Assembly: GCA_903813345.2 (NCBI GenBank)
Contig: CAIIXF020000010.1
Coordinates: forward strand, 16,317,181-16,381,180
Source: Owenia fusiformis
Lineage: Eukaryota > Annelida > Polychaeta > Sabellida > Oweniidae
DNA length: 64,000 nucleotides
Reading direction: 5' to 3'
Shown here piece by piece: positions 10,133 to 25,100 of the stretch (the stretch's first letter is position 1; every line of letters starts with the position of its first letter). The position numbers were made by a program, and so were the translations under genes. The notes under the pieces are model-generated. The model made no database searches. It worked only from the letters and a program-made list of their open reading frames with translations, and was not told the origin of the DNA.

Positions 10133-13100
10133 CTGGAAGTATACAAAAAGAACAATTATTCATAATTCAACTCGCACCCCAGTTTTACTGGATTTGAACC
10201 AGTGGTTGAGCTATTTTACAATAATATGCATTTTGGACACCAGAGAAATGCAAATGCACTGACAGATCCAAAACTAACAAGGTGGGCCACATTTGAAGTC
10301 AAGAAAAAAATGTTTCCTGGAAAAACAATTAGGGCCCCCTAACACCAAAAATTGGACCCAAATTGTAAATATTTATGGCCTATATTTTCATAATTTGCCT
10401 AAAAAAGCCCCAAAAAGCCAAGTTATGCCCAGAGGCCTAATTTTGAGGCCTTAAAAATGTTCTGGGCCCACCCTAGGTGGGGGGGGGGGCAAGGGGCTGG
10501 ATCCGCCAGTGATTAATGCTACAAGAATATTTAACATACTAATAAAAGTTGGCTGTATGTTTGGGGATCTATTATCCTATTCTTGAATCACTGATTCAAA
10601 TAATTTACATGGAGTCCTAATCCTACTGGCACGAATTCTTGTAATTTTGTGTTTTGTAAACATCTTATAATTTCTTTTTGGCAAGGAAAGCAAAACTACC
10701 TAAGAAGCTCTACAACAAATTCTTTACAAAACCTTTTTGATGACCCTTGTATCATGAAACTAAATTCAAATCACACAGTTGATGAAGTGATAAATGGTCA
10801 TGCAATAGTCGATAAAAATGCAAAATAAAAGCTCCATTATGCAGAGTTTGATATCTCAAAAAGTTTGTACCGTGAGTGTACCATAATTGATTTGATTTTG
10901 AACAAGATGCAGTGAAATCTAAATGTGCTGTACCTGGCTGTGAAATAGACTCTAGAGGCAAGTCACTGTATGCATGCGCCACACGTGCAGTTACACGTAT
11001 ATAGGCATCTGTGTTTAGAGGGTGACGGTACACAGGAGATTGCCCAGGGGAGCTACCCTGCTCTAATCCCCTATCTGCACTGCCTGCTGGTGAAACTGGG
11101 ACATCCTGGGGGGTGCTGACATGTGTTTCATGTGAAGGGCTTGGTTGGTGTTTAATCTCTGATTGAGAATCATGTTCTGTGTGTTGCTTATAGGAGGATG
11201 TCTCCTGTATTGAACTAGTGAGGAAATCAGGAGTATCCTCCTGTGAATATGGGTCATGCTTGTCACTCTGGAATTCTGTAGCAAGGGAACTATCTTGCCG
11301 TGTGTGATAACTATCTGATGTTACATCTAAGTAATGTTTTTCCTCCCTGGGAGATATACCTTCATGTGAGGGCTCCTGTGTATGGGACTCATCTGATGGG
11401 ATTTCTGTTCTCTGATTTGCTGATGACTGTCTAGCAAGAAACACCATCTCAGGGGTATCTAGGTCACGGTCATAATACTGTTTAATACTGTCAGAACTTG
11501 TTATGCTATGTATTGGTTTAGCATGAATATCATTTTCAGCTCCAATTTGGATTTCTAAATCTTTGGAGTCATCATGCATTGAATCGGTAGGATCAAGTTC
11601 ATCAATATTTGTGCATTGAACTCCAGGAATGCTGTCTGGGTAAATATCTTCATTGCATGCTGGGTAAATATTACCTCCTGTTTTTACATCAAGGTTTCTA
11701 TAGTGATGTTGATTATCTTGGCCATTTGGTTGGCTTGTAACATCAAACTGTCCATCATCAATAGGACTTTCAGGGGTATCAAGTCGATCAAGAACCTCAA
11801 ATGGGAGAGCGACTTGAGGAGATTTGGGACTTTTAACAGGAGAATACGCTGCATTGGAATATGGGTGATATCTGTCCTTTGTTTTATCATTGTCAATGTC
11901 TTTCTGAGCTGACCTGATTGTTGGGTCAAACCACTGAGTATCACAATCATCAATATTAGTAACCTTCACATCATCCATTGCCTGTTCCTGCCCTATTGCA
12001 CATGGGAAATCAGTCTCTAGTAAAGTCTCAAAATGTTCTTTTGGTGGCTCATGTAATTTTCTTTGTGGTGGGTCATGATAGTTATCCAGTTTGCTGTCAA
12101 AATCAGTCTGAGGGATGTCTGTCTTGACATGGTAACTCCCAGTGGAGCTCAAATGTTTATCTGTGTCATGTAATGTATTTGTGTTGTCATGATCACTCAT
12201 GTTTTTATCAAAGTCAATAGACATCTTATCCGATTCAGAGCCTGGTATGCTATGCGGTGACATGCTGGTCATTGATTGGTCAAGACTACCTCGGGAATGA
12301 TGATGTTCTATGTGATCTGCATCTGATATTACATTAACACTATCCTGACTCATGTATTCATCTTTATGTTTTATATTTTCATCAGCAATCATCTGATCAA
12401 TGTCAGTTTCCCCAGTCTCATTCTCAACGTCAAAATACATCTGTTTATATAGGGAATCTCGAGCTTCTGGTTCTGTCTGTTTCAGAGTTATGTCCCGTTG
12501 GTCTTGAGTACTATCTGTATGGCTGTGAATACTGTCATAACTTTGAGTACGTGTATGGCTCTGCGCGCTTGTATTAGACACCAAGCTAGCACTGCTATAA
12601 CGATCTGATGTCACTTGTGGTTCGGGAATATTAGCAGCGGGTGATGTTGAGTACACAGGGGGTGAGGCTGAGTACCCAGGGGCTCTCTCTAAACGCACTG
12701 AATGAACTCGTTTAAACTCTCCAGTTTCATCCTCGCTAAGACCTCCATATGAAGAATGGGTCGAGTGCAATGATGAGCTACTCATGTTACCAACCGATTG
12801 TTTCCTCTCTAGGTCAGATGGTAGCTTCTCAGTGGAAATGTCTAGGGGTTTATCCTTATATGAGGCCCTATGGAGTCTTTGCTGAGATGTCTGGGTCATT
12901 TTGGATTCCATATCAAGGTTGCCATGTTCGTCAAACATTGTGGCACAACTATCCGACATGTTAAGATCTGTGTATGTGGTGTTGTACTGAGACAAATCTT
13001 CCAGGGAGTCAAGGCCTGCTGGGATAGGTGACCCTTGTGTGTGATAATCTAAATCAGGTTCAAACTCAGGTGATAGTCTTTTAGAAAGTTCATCCAATGA

Positions 13101-16100
13101 ATGTACTCTCCCTTGATTGCTATAATCCTGATCATCATCAGGATGATCTAAACTTTTGGATCTCTGTTTATATGAGGCCTGTCTATGAAGGGTATCTACC
13201 CAATCAGAGCCCATCTTTCTCTTCGCTCCTGGGCTCTCGCATAATTGAATAGGAAATACATCCTCTTGCGTGGCAGTATCTGTGACATACTCACTAGTAG
13301 GGGAGGGATAGCGCGGCTTGGGGGTGGAATACGCGAGGCTAGTATCACTGGCTATGGCCTCACTGTAGGACTTAGAGTGATGTACATGTGGTGAAGAGAG
13401 GGCAGCACTGTCACTCTGTGAACGTATATGTAACCCCCCTCCCGCACCATACGCAGGCTCATACATATCCAATGAGTGTGTGAAATCATCATGTGCATGC
13501 TGTGTATAATGAACAGTGCCAGAGTCATGCTGTGCTATGTCACCTTCATAAGTGAGACCCTCCTCTGGTATATTCATATAGTTTGACACCCTGTGTCTGG
13601 GAGGTGGGCTAGGGCCGGTGGGGTAATCAGGACTAGGCTCAGAGATCCCATAACTTGAACCCTCAGAGCTGGCTTTAGATAGCCGCAGACTGTCTCTCCT
13701 GGGTGGAGGAAGAGGGGGTGCAGTGTCCCTAGAGCGCCTGGGAGGCAATTCTGGCGCAGAATCGTCTGTATGTTCTGATCCACAACTTAAATGAGGTTGG
13801 AAGGTTGATAACAAGGAAGCTCTACTGGAATCTGATTGGCTGGCTGATGAGCTTGGTCTTAGAAAATGTGATGGGTATTCCTCTTGCATTTCACTGAGAA
13901 TCTGCGTCTTTTGTTCCAGAGCCTCACGCTCATGTAATATGTTGAAGTCTGTGACGTCACTGTCGTACATGTGAGAAGACCTCTTAGAGGGACTTCCCTT
14001 CAGGTTTTTGCTTGGGGAGCGTAGCATCTTGAATGCTGAAAACAAAGTGGATGTGACGTTAACAATATGAATGTGACAGGTTTATAAGTAATTTAGATAG
14101 GGAGACATGTTATGCCCAGCGAACATGCCTCAAACGTACATATATCATCAAACTGAATGTAAAAAATCTTTTAACAATAGCTATTAATCAATGCCGTGGT
14201 GATTGACTTTCATGACCAAGTTTCAAATATTACCCACCATCGTCTGAGAGAGAGAATGCTGAGCCAAAGTCCAACTGGGGAAAGGACTCCTCGGAAGATG
14301 ACCTCTTCAATCCATTGCTAGCTGTCTCCATGGATACAGGCCTACTGCGGAAAGAATGCCTCTCACCTGCAAGATATGTATTATATAATTCAAGAGTTAT
14401 TTCAGAGTACAGATATACTCTATATGCTGGTACAAAAATAATTGAATACTTTATTCTAGTAGCCAGGACAGAACAATTTTTTAATTACTTAAAATCAATT
14501 CTAATACAATGACGATTGCCTCCACTTCAAAATTGGCATATTTTGTTTATAAATTATGAAGAAATCTCAATTTGCCTTTTATGAATTTTAATGTAGTCAA
14601 TTAACAATGTAAATATGCAACATTGGATATACAGTATGACCAGTGCACAGATAAGGAAAACAGCTCTTGGGGGTGTAATTAAATACAGTCATATAACTTC
14701 TGTTGAAAAGTTCAATTTAATAGACCTGCAGCCCAGACTCACTTATAAAAGAGTTAGTCTTATTAGATAAGTTATCATCATTGTTCACTGAGGTCCTTTG
14801 GCTGCTGCCCCCTGACAACAAAGAGTCAGCACTACGCACTGAACGCAACCTGCGACGTCTCGCAATATCCTCTTCTGTCAGAGCAAGTTGCTCTTCAAGT
14901 GGCAATTGCATATGATCCCCTGTAAAACAAAGAGTACATACTGAGTCATTTATTTTTTAAGTCATAAGTACAAATATAACTTCTACAAATCATTTTCAAT
15001 GTTACAATTAAAAGGAGTAACATAATGCAGGGCGTCCAAGACTTTTGGATCACCCCTTGTACATAGTGAATTCATTATTAACGACTAATACAAGGCAAGG
15101 GTTTAATTTTTACTTTTAAAATTTACCAATCGACTTGAGTATTATAGATTGTGGATTTTAAGTTTGGTTTTATAATTTCTTTTAATCTTAATAAGAACTT
15201 TTAATTTTAAAAGTTCTTTGCAATATTACCTGGCCCTTCACTGGATTTTCTGTATCGTCCTTTCACACTTCCCTGTTTGCCTTTTCCACTGCTGAAGAAA
15301 GATTTCAATGTGCTTCCTGGGGATTTGCGGTCCTTTCCCCGCTTCTTCCTAGAATCATAGACATACAATAATCTGATCATTTTTTAAAAGTTCTTTTTGT
15401 TAAATGTTTGGAAATTCAACCATATGAAAAATGAAAAAGCCAACTACTCTCTTTTTCTTTTTTTTTGAAAACACAGAAAATATCATTTAAATTAAATTGA
15501 TAAATCCATTAAGAAATTCACATATGGACTTTACAGATGAAAATAAAAGAAATCATTCAGAAAGCTACAATATTTGAATATTTGGTAATTTTGTATAGAA
15601 TGACAAAAAAGAAAATTTATTCCTAATGAAAGATTATTCCTAATTGGCTCTGTATAAAACCCTCTTATATACCATATGGTATAGGTCTACCTCTTGGTGA
15701 GGAGTAATAGTTTATGATAACATTACAAATTCATATATTTAACTATATGTGGAAACAGTATATTCTGTGCATTGCATATCTACTGTACACAAGCAAAGTG
15801 ACTGAAATCATGATTTATGAACTTAAGTCTCTAGAAACTTGTTCATATTGCGCAAAAAACATTAACTGTGGAGAGAGTTATCAAATCAATCTGAAAGTCT
15901 GAATCACTGTACAATTTAAACATTTAGCTCAGCTGTGCTCAAAACTATCAACAAAAAAAACTAAAACAAAATTGAGAGCTGAAATGTTGCAAAAATCACA
16001 AAATAATTAAAATCATATTTTGCTTGAAAATGAAGGCATCCATGCATTGATGTTGCTGTGTGCGATATATTTCTAGCTAGCTTACCACATAGGTAACATG

Positions 16101-19100
16101 CATGAACAACCAATGAGGGAGTCACTACTTAGCTCTGTTGGCATCATGTAGCTGAACACAGAGACAAATCGAAGTTTTAAACCATCACCCAATTGCATTT
16201 CATAGAACATGGTTAAGACTTGTTAAATACTAGAAATAATTGTGGAACAGAAGCTTTGCTATATAGCCTCAAAATCTTGAAGTCTAGTTGTTTTTAATTA
16301 GCATTTTCTAACTGCGGGGCTCCAAGGATAAGGAGGAATGAGGTTTTAAGCCTTGTGTATGGAGCATATAATAAGATTATCATCCATTTATTCGTCTACA
16401 TAGCAGTCTACTTTGAGTGATAAAAAGAGAAGCCCCATATACCATTTTTTCTGTGCCTCTATATTTCAAGACTCTGACGAGCCTAGCCATGTGTGGAATA
16501 ATATGATGGTGAATTACTGGATATTATTTGCACAGAACATGAACATCTCAAACTATGGCTATTAAGAAGAGATGTACAACATATGCCAACAGCAATGTGA
16601 TCAGCCAATGACTTTGATATTTGTAAGTTGAGAGGTTTAACACTACATTTTAAAATCGCAAACAATGAACTTGCCAAGCCATGCCAACAATAATGAGGGT
16701 ATTCATATTTCAAATTGCTTTTCTGCACATTAAGCTGCATTACAGTGTTAAGCCTTCAATATCTTACCCTGGTAGGTCAATGACTGTGTGGTATTTAGAG
16801 GGGAGATTAGATGGTCCCCCTCCCACTTCAATGTACTTCTGGTCCCCTGCATTAGAGGTACTCAGGGCCCTCTCCCTGGCCTGTTCCAGAGATAATAGCT
16901 TGGTAGGTGTGGAGATGGCAAGAGATTTAGGGCGCATTCTTTTACTATCACCTACATCAAACAATAGAACATTGTCAATGCAGTTACCAGACACATAATT
17001 GATAAGTAAATAACCTAGGTAATATAGATAACATAGGTAATGTTTATCCAGTTCCTTATATAACATTTTTATAATATTTGATGTACTGTTGATCGTTTTA
17101 ATTAATCCATGATTCCTCCATAGAATAGTTGTTCGTTTACTTTAATGGTAATGTTTTATGAATTAATGTATGAATATCATTTTACAATTGGAGTTGTTTT
17201 TGTGAATTAAAATCAAATACCTCTAGTTTTTTCTCCAGTGAAATTGGGTAGTTCTTTATCATTGAAGAGTAGATCAGCGTATCGTACAAGGTACTCCGTC
17301 ACAACAGCTTGGACCCCCACCCCCTGCAAGGCAGCAGCGTTACCCCGTGTTTCCAATTCTTTAGATCTGAAGTAGTGAAAAGAAATAAATTGGTTGAAAG
17401 TACAGTGTTTGTGATGTATTTTCAGAATACCTTATTGTGGTTTTCCCATACTTCTAAAATAGGTTACTTAAATAAATGTTTTATTATTTGAATGGACTTG
17501 TAAATGCTTTGAAACCACAATGACAGACTATGAGACCGCAGGACATAATAAACACATGCAAGAACGGGAATGTATAGTTTACAGACTTTAGATCACAAGT
17601 TGCTAAGATTCTCAATATTTTTAATAAAATAACAATGTAAACTGCCCAGACACCATTTAGCTAGAAATACTAGAGTGGTACCATAGGGGTAGAGCTATAA
17701 CAACACAACAGCAAAGAATGCCAGACCTACCTCATTAAGTTAGGGGCCCAAACTATGGCAATGTTTTTAGAGTGCATGGCTGTCTTTGATGAAAAGGAGG
17801 CCATCTTACTCAGGTGCTTCATAAGGAATGCACATGTCCTATAACATAAAAATATACATAACATGTAGTTTAAAATGAGATATTAATATTTGAGAATCAC
17901 AAAATCTGGTTACTCAATGGCGTTTAGGCCTATTGGTTTCATTTTACAAATATATGGTCCTTGTATATTTATATGTGATACAAAAGTATACAAAAGCTTT
18001 GGATTATAGTAAAACCTGTATATCTGAAGACCTCTCTAATCTTAACACCTCTTTATATGTGAAAGCCTTTTTCTGTCCCATGTTAAAAAATCTCAAGATC
18101 TGAACATTTTTTGCTTGTCCCAGTGGTGTTTGGACAGGTTCTACTGCATACAAAAACTTCTGAAACAGCCCTTGTATATAAAGCCTATAGACAGCTTCTA
18201 CTGTGTATAAAACTTCTGGAACAGCTAAAGACAGCTTCTACTGTGTATAAAACTTCTGGAACAGCCCTTGTATATAACATACCTGTAATGAGGAGGGGGA
18301 AGCTGATGTATGACATCATGGACCTTCATTAGTTTATTATCCCCTGCTTGTACTGCAGCAGCAAATTTATCATACAGCTGGTATGTAAGTAGAGGGTTGG
18401 GTAACTCCCTGAAGTACATCTTCACAAGAGAGCTTATACTATGGATGTCATTCAGGTAGCATTCTTCTGTCAAATCTGGCATGTTTTCTGTGTCACTGTC
18501 ACATAGTACCCTGGAAACAATGATATTAAATTTACATTCTCATTTTTTCAATGAACTTTTTTTCTATTAATGTAGGCATGCTGGGCTTACTCTGTTCTTA
18601 AGTCAGAGAAATGCATAATTATGTATCATTTCTTTGGCTGTTATCATGTACTTTTTTGGAAATGTGTACATGTGCCAGTATAATATATAGGGTGTCTCAA
18701 AAAAATATACCCAAAAGTATATCAACACCACAGACAAATCAATCAATATTTTCAGACATTTTTTGCATGGTCGTGTAGATAAAAGATGAAAGTTTTTCCC
18801 CCCATGCACAGTTTTTAATTCAGTTTTGCCTTTTTGATACTTTAACCCGTTACCTTTTACACCACATATTCAATGTAACCTCATATTTCGATGACAGTCT
18901 GCATCCTTACTACTACATTGTTCATCACATTTGATATTTCTGGTGGAATGTTTTGATTTCTGTTTGGATGCTGGTCTTAAATTGTTATTGGTCTCTTATA
19001 GCCTGGGTTTAGCATAAAAATGGTCCTTCAAATAGCATCAGAGAAAAAAGTATGGGCCGTCAAATCTGGTCAATGGGGAGGCCCTCACAATGTCTTATAG

Positions 19101-22100
19101 TCCCCTTATACAGAGAGGTCGGAGGTTCAAGAAACTGCATTGGCTGGGATTCTAGTGTAGCTTTTGTTGTGTGGATCAATTTGAGACCACTGCGTTTTCA
19201 TTTGGATATCATTTGGTCTCCAGGCTAGCCTGTCTAACTCTGGAAGGTAACTCTTGAATCATTTGCCGAGAATTGACCTGATTATCAGTGTTTGTTCTGC
19301 CATCGTCATCCTCAAACATCTTTCTCTGTGGCTATCTGAAGGTGTCTTTTAATGCTCATTCCAAGCAAAAAGACCTAGAACAACTTAAGGGCAACATCCA
19401 AAGAGAAATCCAAAACAATCCACCAGAATTATTATCAAATGTGATGAACAATGTAGCAGTAAGGATACAGGCTGTCATCGGAATATGAGTTTACATCGAT
19501 AATGTGGTATAAAAGGTAAATGGTTAAAGCATCAAAAAGACAAGACTGAAATAAAAATGGTGTATTAAGGAGAAAACTTTCATGTTTTGGCTACATGACC
19601 ATGCAAAAAATGTCTGAAAATATTGATTGGTTTATCCGTGCTCTTGATATACTTTTGGGTACATTTTTTTGAGACACCCGATATAAGGTAGCATATATAA
19701 TACGTCAAAAAGGGAAGTAGAGGGCACTTTACTGAACTGAATAAAATCAAGTCAAAAACCAACATACATGCACATAAACTATTACATCTCGATAGCATAT
19801 ACAATATGGTGGCTTAGTGATAAGCTGAATCAATGTACCTTTAAGTTAATGTAATATTAACATATTTTCTAGGATACTCAATACAAGAACACATATTCTG
19901 GGACATTCTTTACAAGTATACATAAATATGAACATACCTGAGTTTCTGTATATTGGAAGCCACGCCTGATAGTCTATATATCCCATCTACAACCCCATGG
20001 GTCTCTATGACCTCTGTACACACTTTCAGCACCAGTGGGATCTCATTACCCGTGTTGAGCAAATGTTCACCCAAGTCACATCCAAACACACGCTCTTTCA
20101 CAATTCCACTGCGCTTAAGAGCATTTCTCTGAGGCCTCGTGTTAAAGAAATTGCGGAGGAAGGAAATTAATTTTCCTCTTCTTCGTAACACTGAAATATA
20201 ATCATTATATCATGTGGGATTGGGAAGTGTTTCTGTTGTCTGGAAAGTCATTCATACGTTCAAGTGCTAGTGTCATCACTTTATAATTTGGCAAATGAAT
20301 ATTGTACTTTTAATTTAATTTATAGATCTTTTTGGTCTCAGTGAAATTTCTTTTAAAAAAACAAGCATTCTACTCAGGGTTTTTGTATGGGTACAAAATT
20401 CTCATTTTCATAATACTAACCAAAATTGATCAAAAATGTTAATATTTATGATAGTTCTCTTTGAATTTCAAGTAGATGCAGTGCCCACTTGCTTTAATGC
20501 TGGGGTGATCCCAGCTACCTTCAGGTTATAACATGAATGCATTTCTGAGTGATAAATTAATGTACCTTCTTTTGGAGGTGTTGCTGGAATCTTGGAGACA
20601 ACTGACTGTGGAAGTCTTTCACCAATGATCTCTACATGTTCACATGGGAAATAGCCCACCTAAAAAATAATTTACTATACTTAACTTTAACATTATAAAA
20701 GGTCTCGAAACCTCATTATTATTCACAATGCGAACCAAATACATGTCCACAGGCAAATTATATTCAGTAAAGCCAGTCCAGTAAAGCTTGAACGAGGCTC
20801 AAATATTACGAGTCAGTACAGGCAAAAAAAGCACACTCCTCGTACGGACCCTGATGCAATTTGCCTGTTCAAATGACATCAAGATATGGTGACAGGATGA
20901 ACAGAACTATGTATATACGTCAGCTGCATTGTATGGATTAGCCATATAAAAACATGTTTTTTTTTTGTTTTTTTTTAAATTAAAATTTATTCACATACAA
21001 CTCAACATTTCAAAATACAATAGGCTATTTCATAAAAAATATGTTTAAACACATTTTCTCAATCATCAATGTTTCTTACATATTTTTCATATTCAAACAT
21101 TACAGATATATTTTTTCTTTCATTTGAAAACTTAAAGTCATGTATAGTTTTCTTTATTACAAGTGTCTTATATAGTAATTTTTTATCTAATATTCCTATT
21201 CCTATTTTCTCATTTTCATTCAAATCTACATCTTTCCAAATATTTTTTATAGCATTACAATGTATAAAAAAATGTTCAATATTATCAATTTCATTACATA
21301 GTTTACATAAATCAGATTGTTCTATGTTATATCTTTTTAATAAACCGCCATGTGGATATATACAATGGAAGATTTTCCATTGGATACTTAAAAGACCAGA
21401 GTCTGACGTGCATTTAAAAAGCTGATTTAAAACATGCTGATATAAAAACATGTTGATTCTCTATTAGGTGATCTCATGTGATGAAGGACAATGTAACTAG
21501 ACTGGGAAGTAAATTACACTAAACTGAACTCACATTTATGAACCATAGATGTATAAAATGCAACATAAATTCTCTCCGTCTATTCAACATGCAGAACTAG
21601 AAAATCAGTGTGAACTCTAAATAACATCACCCATTAAATAACATTCCCAAAATAGACAAGATTCCTAATTGAGGTTGGCTTAGAAAACAAAACAAACTTA
21701 TTTTACACTTCAAAATAAACTGTAATATGAATAGAATGAAATGCTTCATGTTTCTTACCACAAAGCCCTTCTTGCCTCTCCACCAAACAGTGTCCTCAGC
21801 TGGGGGCATGTCAATCACAGAGATCATATCTCCAACCTAAAGTAGGAAACAATCGCGTAAACAAATGTGTTCATTATCGTCATAACAATGCAGTATCAAG
21901 TTATGAGGAAGAGTGATATCAAATGAATTGAAGATTATTGTTTCTAAATTTTAAGGACATGTGTACGATGCTGTGCCTTATTGTTTCAAAATTCAATCGG
22001 TTATGTATAATATGTGATTGTATACATGATACTGATACCATTACAGCCATTATATGATAATATCAATGTCGATTTGTTATTAACACTTGAAAAAGTATGA

Positions 22101-25100
22101 TTTGATGAGGAATTTGAGATTCTACAGAAACTGTTACAGCCTAGCTAATAGCCCATAATAACTAATAGCAAAACAGATTAGCAATACTAGTAATATTCAC
22201 TCATTGTCATTTAACATAATATTATTTTTTACCTCCAGGTTAATTTCATCAGGTGCTTGTTCAGAGTAGCGTTTGATTACATGTGCACATGCCACTGCTG
22301 GGGTGTTGATGGCTGATTCGTCTGTCACAATCAGCCGGTTACCACGGTTATCCATCTAAAAATAAACAACAGAAAAGACTATGAATATTCAAATTGTAAT
22401 TGAGTACATTATTACATCTGCATACAAACTAGTAAGAGTGCTCAGATGTGAGGTAATTCAATTAATAAGGCAACTTACAGTAGTAAACAAACAAACAAAC
22501 AAATAAACAAACTTAACAAAACCCCAATGTCTTTTTGGCTTGAATAAGGAAGGGACTTTACAGGCAACACCTACCTCAAACCAGTTGAGTACAGGACCAC
22601 AGTTGATCATACTGCCTGCTATATTGGAAAGACGACCCAGGTATAGGGCTAATCGTTGTTGGAATGGCTGAAAGTGGAATGAGTACACATGTATTAGGTC
22701 ATCAATGCATCTTACACACATTTTAGCTGAAAATATTTGTTTGAGCATCTAAAGGTGACACCGACTTTCATGTTTTTAACAGATTTTACTGTCATAAGTT
22801 CTACTTTTGAATGGAGTTTTGACTGGTATTTTGTTTAAAACTGCAATAGTGAATTTCTATTGTAATTGTACTCACAGACAATAGTAAATTATATGACAAA
22901 TCAAAAGATGACATACTCTATGAACAGATCATCTCGAATGACACATGCTTTTTTATCAACCTTACAAAGGTCCCATTCAATCCCTGAACAGTAACATATA
23001 ATATTTTATCAATGAGAAATGCCAATGAATTCTTTTATTACTTAAATCCTTACAGTTTATTTAACAGCAAAAATATTTCATGATCATGAAGTTCCTAATT
23101 CCCGCTATCTTAAACCCTGGTTTACATAATCCCATTATACATAACTCATAAGGGAATATAGCACATTTTTTATTTTGAAAATAGAAATACCAACCTCCAT
23201 GCCATCACTAAACAGGGAATCCCATTTCTTCAACTCTGGCAGCTTACTGTATTTTCTATCATAAATACATCTGTGTAGCTGCTTATCCAGGCTTCTGAAG
23301 TCCTCATAGCTGCGGGAGATTGTCCAGCGTTTGCCACCGTGGGACACCATAATGGAGAATAGAATGTCCTGCTCATTGTTCAGTGACCCTTGACCCCTGT
23401 GGAAATTTTCCTGATTTTCTTCACTCAGTTGAATCTGGAATTTTTCAGTGAAAAAATGATTAATTGATGATGAACTAACATGTGATTTATAACTAAACCA
23501 CAAACCCACACACAAATACTGTAAATTGCTCTAATTTTTGCCAACATAATTGTAGCAATTTACTTATTCTTAACAAGATTGCTAATTCAAATCTCCATGA
23601 TTATTCAGTTATGAGATTTTGATTTATTTTCACAAAAATTCACCAAAATAAAAAAGCAATGAGAGAGAGTTAAGAGGCAATTCACTAAAATTAAAAACTG
23701 CCAATTCAAACTAATTTACAGTAAGTCTAATAAACAAAGAAATAGCAAAAGTCAAGGCAACTTCTCAATTCATTTGCCAGGAGAATAATGGCTATGTAAA
23801 TGGCTATATTGGTGGATGTGGTTACTCAAAAAAAGATGAAGAACATATGTTTTTATTTTCCATCCAATGTGAGATGTCAGTCTCTGTTGATTGCTTATAA
23901 ACTGAAATTTTACTCACAATTTTGATTTGGTTGCTTACTTTGGTTAGTGTCATTGAAATAAATATGTAATTAAGCAGGATTGCGAAAGATCGAGCTGCAT
24001 CGCCAAAACTATTTTCATGGTAGCAGTTGCTTATATGTTAAATTAGAGACTTAAGCCATTGAGTATGTATAATATGCTTCATGTGATGTGAAAATATGAT
24101 AAAAACAGAAGAAATTTCAGTATTATGTTATAACATATATATGTTATATATATATGTATTACATACCTAGCGAAGCATTTGTATGGAACTCAATGGGAAA
24201 GTTAGCGAGCTATATCCACCGATATTGCCCGATTACCCCGATATAGCCCGCTTACCTCGTTTTGATATTAGATTTCTTTAATAACCATGATAATATCATG
24301 ACGTCACGTCATTGATACAAAGTAACCATGGGAACAAAGGCATGTAATACATCAGTTATGTCACTATGACGTGAAATATGCCTTCTTTCTTGCCCAAATA
24401 TAGAGCCTCCCAAGGTCGGCCTATATTGGGAGAACTCAGGCATATTTCACGTCATAGTGACATAACCTCTAAATATGTTATATACATATAGCAACTATTT
24501 ATTTCACATACTGATACTGTATAATACTTATTGTAGATTCCTTACCTGTAGGGGGCCAAGCTCCACAAAGTCATAGTGGAAATGAGCACAATTGTCCAGC
24601 TTAGGAAATCTTGTACCATCATGTGGTCTGAAAGAATGTCACACAACAATTACACATGAGAAAATCTCCAAAATTCATAATATAAAAAGTTTGAAGAGTG
24701 TATGTGAAGAAACCAATAGATGAGGCATTATTTACTTTCAAGCAAATAGTTCGCTATATTCATTTGGACTTTTATTAAATGAGAAGACCTGCTACTGTAA
24801 AACCTGTATATTTGACCACCTCTTTAATCTGAACACCTCTCAATTTGAACACATTGAAGACTATTTTTAACAAATAGTTCTCTATATTGGGCTTTTATCG
24901 AATGAGGGGGTCTGTTACGTTGTAACTTACCTGGAAGTCATTTTCTTCATGCGTACACTAGCACTGCCATGACGTGCTTCCAAAGAGAGGCTATCGCTGC
25001 TGTCCGATATCGGAATGATCCCTCCCTGGAAATAAAACATAGATTGAATAATCAAGAATAACATTAATTCTAATCTTGAATCATACTTAACTTGTTTTAT

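Noticed and set aside
11616-11912. Plus-strand frame opposite the giant RhoGAP exon
   Set aside because: Shadow of the minus-strand coding sequence.
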